Assembly (NCBI GenBank): GCA_030248295.1 | Contig: JASANH010001333.1 | Span: 1-64,000, forward strand | Length of the DNA stretch: 64,000 nt | From: Mesodorylaimus sp. YZB2_4 | Lineage: Eukaryota; Nematoda; Enoplea; Dorylaimida; Dorylaimidae | Direction: 5' to 3' | Part shown: piece by piece, positions 56,069 through 64,000 of the stretch | Layout of the letters: each line of letters begins with the position of its first letter | Position numbering within the stretch: the first letter of the stretch is position 1 | Position numbers and translations under genes: made by a program | Notes under the pieces: model-generated | Database searches by the model: none | Told to the model about the DNA's origin: nothing | The model's input: the letters and a program-made list of their open reading frames with translations, nothing else

Positions 56069-57546
56069 TTAAAAATACTTGTTATATTGTCTCTCATCAA
56101 TAATGTACATGGAAGGCATATCTTGCAAAATTTTTTCATTTTTACCCGATTCCATGCGATCGATTTTGCATTCGCCCCATGCTCGGCATTTGGTGTAAAT
56201 GTAACAGAAAATAAAATGAAAAAGTTGCACCAAAGAGACCACGCTAGCTCCGACCCAAAGGCCAAGCTGGCCACCCACATTGCTCAGGAACCTGTCCCAT
56301 GTGTATGTGGATACCTCGGCAATTATCACCGCCCCGTAACGAACTTGATAACTGAATGAAATCGAAACGTCTGCTTCTTCGTCATCGGCGTAAATTCGAC
56401 GCCCTGCGATTGGAATAATTGTAGTTTCGTATATCTACAAAAGCCAAACTTTGTATCGCTCTAAAAAAACCACATTTTTCTTACCCATTCGTGGCATAAA
56501 GGCTTACAAGCTCGGATACACTCATTTAACCGCGTTTCATTAAGTGTACAATTTCCTTGATTAGCCACAGTGAATAATGTACTGCAAAATGGTTTTGTAC
56601 CATTTCCATCAGTTGCAGGTGCCAAAAATTTTGTTTGGTTGTCTAAAAATCGACAAGATTGGCAACGTTTTTTACGAGCTTTATTACATTGAACATAACA
56701 ATCGGATTGAGAATAATGAGTTTCTGAAGCATTTTCTTTGCTAATGCACGGTTTGTTCGGTTTGTTCACTCGTTCGTGCAAAGCTGGTGTTATGCGAAAA
56801 ACATATGAATAATTGCGATTAACTAATATCGGGTCATAACAGAAAAAATCACGGCTGGTTCTGAATGAAATATATATCATATCAGTGGAATATTGAGAAG
56901 TATATTTTGGTAAAATATTTTCATCCACCGAAGAAAGCGAATCCACGAAACGAAATTTTGGACTGCTCTGAATAACTTGAGAAACACTGGTTGGTAACAA
57001 GCTGATACGTAAACACACTCCTGACGAAATCAACTGCCTCCATGTTGGCGGTTTGCATTGTTCGCAAGAAGAAATCAACTCTGGATCTTTGGCGATGGTT
57101 GTATAGAAAGTACTGTAATTGAAAATATTCGAATCGTCGAGAAATTTTAAAAAATCTTTGCTCAAGGTGGAATTATTCTCGTAGAAAGAAAGAGCTCGCT
57201 CTTTTTCTTCTGAATGCAATATGACATCGGGTAATAAGGATAACGCATAGAGCAACAAGGGTTCGGAAATGCCGATCTCTGATACTGCCGATGCATTAAT
57301 CCAATTGTGAGGACAGAACAAAACGCGAGGATATTCATATAATTCACTATAATTTCGACTCATTTGGGTGGCTGTTGGTGTCAAAATATATTCCATGGCG
57401 ATCAACCGCATTTCATAAACCATTATTCCAATACAAAGACCAACAAAAATTCCCCAAACGAATCTTATTCCCTTATTTTTTATAATTCTCACATCTCTGA
57501 TGCCGTGGATTGTTGTAATATCAGCGAAAACATTCGGATCGTGCAT
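56069..57546 (-). CDS. DEG/ENaC family sodium channel, copy 2
   Basis: Two exons, 57546-56485 and 56434-56069 (phase 0, 50-bp intron), encode 475 residues. The short cytosolic N terminus keeps the gating His-Gly motif (TTIHGIRDVRI). TM1 is FVWGIFVGLCIGIMVYEM. The extracellular region has the start of the family core (YPRVLFCPHNWIN), a Cys-rich stretch (YSQSDCYVQCNKARKKRC..C) and many N-glycosylation sites. TM2 has the canonical filter GGQLGLWVGASVVSLVQLF with G-A-S. It ends in a basic/acidic cytosolic tail of about 40 residues. Likely a plasma-membrane sodium or cation channel subunit; gating stimulus unknown. It is opposite in strand and diverged from the copy at 24370-27022, so it is not a recent duplicate. 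Confidence 0.92.
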
Positions 57547-58297
57547 TTTTTTACAGGTTCTTTATTGCTAGAGCTTTAACACTATCCAAAAAAAATACTC
57601 GCACATGGTCGTTCTACTACCCAAGCCGACCACATTCATGTTCAGGGCGCCGCTGGGACGGCTTCACTTTTACTGTTAGTCTGACACAAACATTTGAAAG
57701 GTAAAGATTCAAGATAAATATACTTTAAGCCTGGTTACATATTTAAAAGCTTGCTCGTAATTATTGACGCATTCAACAAATTGAACGTCAATGCCATCCC
57801 AGACTTTTCTATGCTCGAAATACGAGATACGCGTTTTTCCATTCAGACATATCGTAGAAAGTCAGTAATCGACAGAAAAATGTAATTATTTATATTCCAT
57901 AAAAATCTTTACAAAGGAATTCAACAAACGCAGCAGCAAAAGAATACAGGCTCTATAAGCTGGAATGAAATTCATACATTTTTAAGTGATTTGTTGTCAT
58001 TTCATTAAAATCGGATTTGAACTGATCAAGTCACCTACACAATCTAACAGCATTTAATAACCTAACTTTGTGACTAAAAATATTTGGAAGTTTCTGACAA
58101 AGTCCCGCATCCTAAAACTTTCGCAGCAGATTAAGCAATGACAGAAAAGTTTCGAGAAAATGATTCCGCGCATACTGTATATTCACGTCGAAGTAAAAGA
58201 TTGGATAAAATATAAAAACTGTTTGAATCTTGAAATGATGAGCGTATCAACTGTCAAGTGCCGGAACTAAGAATAAGGTACAATTGTAACGGAATAT
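57547..58297. other. 5' flank of DEG/ENaC copy 2
   Basis: A/T-rich DNA without a recognised exon; presumed promoter region of the minus-strand channel gene. Confidence 0.4.
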
Positions 58298-58305
58298 GTT
58301 AGGGC
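58298..58305. repeat. hAT target-site duplication, left
   Basis: GTTAGGGC, repeated exactly at 59388-59395. Confidence 0.9.
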
Positions 58306-59387
58306 TAGTGTTGTTAAGCGTTAACGCTATTAACGATATTTAACGCGTTAACGACATCGTTTTTGGTCAACGTTATTAACGGTAACGGTATCTTTTTTGT
58401 GTCGAATAACGCGTTATTTGTGCATACACTACTACAGCGTCAAATTTAAAATCTGCCCTTGTTCCCAGCAATATAGCATGAGATGTCTGCTAATGGGGGG
58501 GGGGGGGGATTGTTCCGCATCCGCGGACAGACAGTGTGAGTGTGTGAGTGATTATATGTATTTTTGTGTTTCGTCATTCGACGTCAGCGTGTCATTGGAT
58601 GTCGCCTGATTGGTTATCAGAAATTTCTTCATTAAGAAATTTTCGATATTGATATCCAAAATAATGTCGAATTCGGGAGAAGGCAATAATACTGATTACA
58701 AAGACTGTATTAATATAACAGATCCAGTCACTTTGCGTGTGAAATCCTTGACTCGCCCTAGGACAGACTAGGGCTGACCAGAGGATTGCTCAAGCCACAG
58801 GAACCAAAACACGCAGTCCACGGACACTTATTGATATAGTTTACTGTCCCACACCAATAAGGCCGTGTAGACTCGAAATTCGGGGAGCAGCCGCACTTGC
58901 CGGCCGTCAAAGTGGTTCTGACGGACCTGAGCCCGGAGTGCTCACAGAGCAAGTTCGGATCAGGAACTCAAGACTAGTTCTCAACCGATGCCTGCAATCA
59001 GAGCAGTTCCTCGACCTCGACCTCGCTCTCGGTCTCGTGCTGGCCCTGACTTAGGAGAGGCGGACTGGTTCCCTGAACCAGTGCACTCATAGGCCAGAGG
59101 GCATAGTACATGCCTAGTCCATGCCTATTACATGTGGCAGCACTTCTAATGACTATGCTCGTGGGACGTTGTTGTGATAACACGCGCATATATGTATGCT
59201 TTTCGACCCAATTAAAATGCAGTAAGCTTGATGTCACGCTGGGTTGATAATAAAAATAACGATATTTAACGCGTTAACGATATTTTTTGGAACGCGTTAA
59301 CGATTAACGGTAACGATATCTTTTTGGCAGGATATCGTTAACTGTAACGATAAACGATATCTTTTTTCGCTAACGATATCAACACTA
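58306..59387. mobile_element. hAT-type non-autonomous element
   Basis: 1,082 bp from TAGTGTTG to CAACACTA, flanked by a perfect 8-bp duplication (GTTAGGGC), the length typical of hAT transposons. Both ends carry many AACGATATTTAACGCGTTAA-type palindromic motifs in inverted arrangement. The interior holds a 14-G tract (58495-58508) and a copy of repeat R5 (about 58745-59140). No transposase seen. Confidence 0.88.
58495..58508 (+). repeat. 14-G tract
   Basis: One of seven runs of 11 or more G/C in the window; the others are 1794-1809 C, 3275-3285 G, 9923-9935 C, 15574-15584 G, 23775-23790 C and 24181-24192 C. Confidence 0.95.
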
Positions 59388-59395
59388 GTTAGGGC
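59388..59395. repeat. hAT target-site duplication, right
   Basis: GTTAGGGC, exact repeat of 58298-58305. Confidence 0.9.
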
Positions 59396-59583
59396 AAAAA
59401 ACATTTGCATAAAATCAGATAAATCTTAAATATTTTAACTTCTAGAAAACTAGATGGATTTACCGCTGCTCAACATACAATATGTATCATTGACTAAATA
59501 ATTCCTGTTTGCTATAAAAGTTCGAACATTTTTTTGCAAACTAGAAATCATAAAAGGCAGAACTTCAGGACGTTCTCCGTTGA

Positions 59584-59968
59584 CTAGCAGCAGTGCAGGC
59601 CGTTTGGATCAAGCTGACAGCATTCATTGCAGCACTGTTTGACGTCAGGTTCATCGCAAACACCATTAAGTGGACTGCCCGCTGGAATGCCTGAAAGCTA
59701 AAGTTTTTTATCTGACTCTTTCTATCCTTGAATATGTATTTTACATTGTGGCGGCGGCGGCGGCGGTGGTGGAGGAGGTGGTGGTGGGGGTGGCGGCGGC
59801 GGCGGAGGAGGTGGTGGTGGAGGAGGTGGCGGTGGCGGCGGCGGCGGCGGTGGTGGCGGCGGCGGTGGTGGTGGCGGTGGTGGTGGAGGCGGTGGAGGAG
59901 GTGGCGGCGGCGGCGGCGGCGGCGGTGGCGGTGGCGGTGGCGGCGGCGGCGGCGGCGGCGGTGAAGGC

Positions 59969-60023
<55 letters not shown>

Positions 60024-60181
60024 GTGGAGGCGGTGGCGGCGGAGGTTGTTGTGGAGACGGAGGGACCCGGCGTTTAATGAAAGCGAGCCCGGCAAGACCA
60101 GAAAGACCTGCGAGGCCTGATAAGCCCGCAAGAGCTGGATCCAGGCGCATGCTTGAGCGCATGGCCCCAAGAGGGCAGAGG
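59584..60181 (-). CDS. polyproline protein with CC-rich C terminus (5' end uncertain)
   Basis: The last exon 59690-59584 follows a GTAAAA donor at 59745 (phase 1, T|GC = Cys). The upstream exon encodes about 100 nearly uninterrupted prolines (59750-60050), preceded by AGLSGLAGLSGLAGLAFIKRR. The end reads QCIPAGSPLNGVCDEPDVKQ then CCNECC..HCC, giving eight Cys in a dense pattern. Such a Pro-rich stalk plus Cys-rich tail suggests a secreted structural protein, but no family is recognised. The start is not fixed: the frame remains open upstream to about 60456 and I see no clear signal peptide. The triplet (CCG/CCA)n tract will be unstable and its length in an assembly is unreliable. Confidence 0.55.
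59750..60050 (+). repeat. GGC/GGT/GGA triplet repeat tract
   Basis: About 300 bp of mostly GGC with GGT and GGA triplets (plus strand), encoding polyproline on the minus strand. In other frames it gives Ala/Val, Arg/Trp or His/Arg runs that are artefacts. Confidence 0.9.
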
Positions 60182-61441
60182 GTCATGTTCGTTTGATTAC
60201 TGTAGCATGTTTCGACATATATCTTTAAAGGGCTGAAAGCAAACTTGAAAGTTTTTCTTGACATATACTGTAAGATGACAGGCTTTCTGGAGGGGTTGAC
60301 CCAGGGACAACCAAGCTTCAATTCTTGGCCCCTCTTCTCATGTGTGAATATACAAAAAACAGTACAGGACACGTACAGGCCAGAAATAGGCAATTTTTTA
60401 TATTTCCTTTCCGCTTGCCGCTTATTATGTAAAGCAGTTAAAGCGGCCTCGCTCAAGCAATAGCGAAAAAATGTTCAACTTTTTACTTTTCACAAAAAAC
60501 AATTACCCTAGCACAAATTAGATGGACAACTTGTAAAAAACACAGCAAAGTTGAATATTTTGTCGCGATTTGCAGAGAAAGCCGCTAACGTCATGAGCGG
60601 CGCGCGTGCAGGAAATTCGAAATCCGCGTACTTCTGACACTTAATGACCTGCTGTATTTTTATGATCTCTTTGAAAATCTGTGACAAGATTTAAAGGAAT
60701 GAATTTTTCCAAAAACTTCCTATGATTGGGTGCAGCTCTCTCCTATTTGAATATCAAACGTAAGGCGATGGGGCAAAAGCAAAAGGACATACGAAGTGTA
60801 AGGGGTAAGCTACATACATCAGATAGCTTTGGCTTATTTCAAGTTAGGTGAACACGTCTCCTAGTCACCATAAACGAACACGAGGCCTGAAAGTCGTCAA
60901 AAAGGAGGACACCTTCAAATTGTCTTGAGATAGGTGAGAGGTAGAAAGTTTTCGTGGCAGGCGTTCGATTCCCCGTTCATTTTTGACCACTCTGATGTGT
61001 CGCTTATCTGATGAGACCGAAAAGTCAGTGAGTTATGGCCGAAATTGCCTAACCAATTTATAAACAGAGTTTTGCGATAATTTCCTGAGAATCGAGTTTT
61101 CAGAAGAAAAAGCTGTTGGATCACCCTCAGCACTTTATCGAATTCACACATAAAACAAGAAGGTCAAAAGTTGAAGGTCGGTCATGTTTTCCACGCGTCG
61201 AGCCTAACAGGAAGCCTGTCTTGAATGCAGTGGTGAACCACATGTTCTCCATTCTACGCCAATATAAGAAAATTCCCTACCGTTTTCCGTCTTCCATCGA
61301 GTTACTCCTCGTCAGCCTAAAGGATGTAAGTTGGTTGTCATCAGGCTTTTTTTGCCCTCTCAATCTCTCGAATCTTCCGGGGCAATCGCGTGATTCTGTT
61401 GTTGAGGAGTTGCAGCACAGGAATAGTATTCTAAAAAACAG
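60182..61441. other. intergenic, no gene seen
   Basis: Apart from a possible 5' exon of the polyproline gene, no coding or RNA feature recognised. Confidence 0.4.
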
Positions 61442-61838
61442 TTACTGCTTGCCGCTTCGATAATGGAGATCACATGGTCCATACTTTTGCGATTGTTGCA
61501 GATTGTCGTACATAATTTTGACACCTCTGACGTAGCAGCCACGGCCATGTCTGCTGGGCTCGCAGGCTGCCGAATATTGGCATTTCTGAAAGGACAGTAT
61601 AGGATAATGCTGATTATGCTGACGAATCGATCCATGCTACCTCGTGGCAACTGTCTGTCACGTTTTCGCAAGCAATGAAATAAGTGTTGTAATTTGGCGA
61701 TTCTTCTACCCAATAGATATCGGATATTGCCTGACCACCCCGACACGACATTTTCTGGTCGACAATTGTAACAGCCCCCGTGACAACATTTTCATTTAGA
61801 AAAATAATAAGTACTGTCGCCTCTAGAAAAGACCGCAT
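61442..61838 (-). CDS. small secreted Cys-rich protein (113 residues)
   Basis: Exons 61838-61641 and 61585-61442 (phase 0, 55-bp intron with GTAGCA donor and CTTTCAG acceptor). The signal peptide is MRSFLEATVLIIFLNENVVTGA. The mature part has seven Cys: SCRGG, IACEN, DSCHE|KCQYSAACEP, GRGCYV and GPCDL. The frame of exon 2 was chosen because it alone is in phase with exon 1 and continues the Cys spacing; a longer overlapping frame in exon 2 is out of phase. No family recognised. Could be a secreted defence, matrix or effector protein; function unknown. Confidence 0.65.
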
Positions 61839-62249
61839 CGTCCAAATTACAACAGGCGAAACTGATTTCAATGAGACAAAGCCGTTTTTAAAATGAGACA
61901 TAAATTATTGTACGAAGCCGTGACTACTAGTTATATACTGTACGTAGTAAAGACGAGCCGAGGGACTACGCCCTGCTCAAGTTTCCTTAGCGTACTCAAG
62001 ACAAAAATAAAACGATTCGATCCTTAATCACGTACGATAGTCATGTTTATAGTATACGCAAAACTGAAACATGTTCCTCTTTTGGAGAGATCATTGCATG
62101 ATCAGAAGTTGCTACGGTTTGGAAGAAATATGACATTGCCAGAGTCGATAGTTGTATTTTTCGTTTTGTTTACGCTCACAGCATCACAGCACCGGCTGGC
62201 ATGACAGACATGGATCGATTGCGCATGCAGGCAAGATGTGGCGCAAGGG

Positions 62250-62463
62250 CCCACAAGATTCTCCGTAAAGCGTTTGAGTTCGATGCTGACATCTCACGAT
62301 CAGTGCATACACATGTGTGCGAATCCTACGCTGTGTGCAGCGCGCAGCATGCTGGGCCACCTCTTCTTTCCTTGAATCCGAATGGACCAGCCATCCTGAG
62401 CCTTGGTTTCATTGTGTACATTGGCTAGTTTGTAGTCTGTTATAATGGAGTTTTTTGGAAAAT
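62250..62463 (+). mobile_element. R4 element, right-half remnant
   Basis: Matches 19090-19290: GATGCTGACATCTCACGATC region, CTGTGTGCAGCGC and the terminal arm GACCAGCCATCCTGAGCC..AGTCTGTTATAATGGAG. Confidence 0.6.
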
Positions 62464-63195
62464 GCAATCGTGTTGTGCAGCATCCCAACTCAAAAAGAAG
62501 TGCTAACAAAGATTATAGCTCACCCACTATGTACATGTCTCGAACACTGCTTTTTTCCACCAGCCGAAATCAATCTTCACCGAGATCCGGGTTTCACTAT
62601 CAAAAGCATTCTCCGGTTTCAGCGCTTTTGTGTTCTCGTCAGATCTTATCAATTTATTGATCGCTCCAGCTTGATTGATGAATCAACATCGCGCCAGCAT
62701 GGATGGAAAATTCTATAATTTAGGCATTCGTGTTTTGAGGAAGTTCTAGTTTTTACGCTGGTCTACGTGACTTTATTCATCTCCAACCTGTCGCGACGAG
62801 AGGCCGTACAGTGAAAATAAAACTGCACCGCGTTTAATGTCAAGACTGGTAGAAAATTCGATCGACGGGACAGCAGTAGAGCTAAGATTGGTAGAATAAA
62901 CAGGTATGTACACGACCAGGAGTTGTGTATTTTATAATAAGAGGTAGTAAGAGAGGGTGCATTGTTCGCGAGTAGAAATGTTTAGCACAGTAAAAGGTGA
63001 TCGGGGCTGGGTTGAGAGATGGATTGAGGGCATCATCCGATGGTGATATACTGTATACCACAAGTCTAGACAACAGATTATTTTATACTGCTTTTAAAAC
63101 GGTTTGGATTTGCTCGTCTTTTTTACCATGGAACGTTCAGATAAAACACGTCTAATGTACAGTAGGCCAGCGTAAGAAGGGTAACGAGAAACAAA
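62464..63195. other. intergenic, no gene seen
   Basis: No supported exon or RNA gene recognised. Confidence 0.4.
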
Positions 63196-63704
63196 ACCGA
63201 AAATTGTAATTTCTTCCAATGCGCAAAAAAAAGCTCTGCCAGATATCAGAGGTGTCCGGCCAAACTGGCCAGCAGTCGTTAGCGCCTAAAGTTCTGTAAA
63301 ATTTTTTTAAACTTTTGGATTTTGTGTTTTTTTTGAAGAAAAAACCCTGAAAATACCCCCAAACTCGAAGCCTGAAACTCGAATAGCTAATGTATATTGG
63401 AAAGAACCCTGCGTGTTTGTTCTCAAACGCCCTTTTTGTTACCAGTCGTGGCCTGACGGGCTAGTGCGTCTGCCTTTCACCCAGGGTGAGCACCTACAGG
63501 GGAGGGTTTGACTACCGTCTGGGTAAAAATGATTGTCATTTATGTGCTCCTTATCCCTCGACTTATCCACTTACACTATGGATAAAATATCATGACGCTC
63601 GGGTCTTTACCACACAAAAATTCAAACCTACTGCTGACTGTCCAGGCGCCTTTGATATTTTGCAGAGAGCTCGTTTTTCTTCAGTTTCGACTAACGGTTG
63701 GCGA
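63196..63704. mobile_element. R3 element with nested SINE
   Basis: Left arm AAAATTGTAATTTCTTCC..AAAGCTCTGCC..CAAACTGGCCAGCAG; right arm TGCTGACTGTCCAGGCGCC..TTTTGCAGAGAGCTC..CGACTAACGGTTGGCGA. A SINE at 63443-63598 sits between the arms. Confidence 0.65.
63443..63598 (+). mobile_element. tRNA-derived SINE copy
   Basis: Plus-strand copy of the 50029-50210 SINE: GTCGTGGCCTGACGGGCTAG head, GGAGGGTTTGACTACCGTC (degraded B box), body ending TGGATAAAATATCATGAC. Confidence 0.7.
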
Positions 63705-64000
63705 ATTCCCCTTCTGTCGAAACTGTGACAGAGAGCGAAGTGCTGCTGCATCAGGAGCCCGTGTGTCCAAGCCTCTTGGTGCAATCAGCTAGGCAGCTTT
63801 CAGGGCGCGATCAATAATGCCATCTCCGGGCCGACTACATTTCACCCTTTTCATTTCTTGGCCTATACCGTTTGCAAGGGTGACCGGGTGCGAGGCAGTA
63901 AGTTTTTATCTTTTGTGAAGTATATGGTGTATCGAATCGGAGATGGGAGACGAAATAACTGGCCCCAATATCTTGAGACAATTCAGGTAATGCTCTAGAT
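63705..64000. other. right edge, no gene seen
   Basis: No coding exon recognised. Confidence 0.4.

Noticed and set aside
59670..60077. Ala/Val- and Arg/Trp-rich proteins on the plus strand and a His/Arg-rich one on the minus strand
   Set aside because: Shadow frames of the GGC triplet tract; only the minus-strand Pro frame continues into a spliced Cys-rich exon.
1..64000. Operon or spliced-leader trans-splicing signals
   Set aside because: Genes are far apart and on mixed strands; I could not identify a spliced-leader gene or operon-like spacing.

Overview
The window looks like nuclear DNA of a nematode. Three things support this: an intronless receptor of the nematode-specific Sra/Srab/Srb chemoreceptor type (minus strand, 51517-52752), an interstitial array of the nematode telomere hexamer TTAGGC (10815-10856), and poly-G/poly-C tracts of 11-16 bases scattered through the window, as in Caenorhabditis. 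Introns of 50 bp to 2.9 kb, frequent AATAAA signals and many interspersed repeats fit a repeat-rich nematode genome. I cannot name the species or clade.

Layout, left to right. 1-2587 (+): 3' part of a secreted-type protein made of two copies of a DUF5648-like module. 3855-6599 and 10018-13298 (-): tandem S28 family serine carboxypeptidase genes with the same seven-exon architecture. 14-19 kb: repeats, a decayed LINE reverse transcriptase, A-rich low-complexity DNA and two elements with long terminal inverted repeats. 20557-21667 (-): FMRFamide-receptor-like GPCR. 22559-22649 (+): tRNA-Pro(AGG) with a 19-nt intron. 24370-27022 (+): DEG/ENaC channel. 31984-34839 (+): two-exon peptide-type GPCR whose intron holds nested transposon remnants. 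37203-41613 (-): secreted Cys-repeat, Pro/Gly-rich protein; its 2.9-kb intron carries, on the opposite strand, a CNRIP1-like gene (39542-40720). 44144-44371: 21-bp minisatellite ending just before a TATA-like box. 44902-45825 (-): small secreted Cys-rich protein. 47.5-47.8 kb: another LINE 3' remnant. 49011-49565 (-): secreted-type gene model with an in-frame TAG. 50029-50210: tRNA-derived SINE with clear target-site duplication. 51517-52752 (-): Sra-like chemoreceptor. 56069-57546 (-): second DEG/ENaC channel. 58306-59387: hAT-type element with a perfect 8-bp target duplication. 59584-60181 (-): polyproline protein with a CC-rich tail. 61442-61838 (-): 113-residue secreted Cys-rich protein.

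The genes do not form one pathway. The set is typical of an animal genome region: neuronal or sensory membrane proteins (three GPCRs, two DEG/ENaC channels), secreted proteases and lineage-specific secreted Cys-rich proteins, separated by transposon debris. I reconstructed exon models by reading splice sites and checking that intron phases join in frame. Where paralogous copies exist (S28 pair, DUF5648 modules), their phases agree with each other. I do not see a convincing new operon-like system. The most interesting items are the nested opposite-strand CNRIP1 gene, the GC-AG intron and the repeat-derived splice donor in the S28 gene, the unusual pore motif in the first DEG/ENaC channel, and the telomere-repeat-bearing inverted-repeat element.
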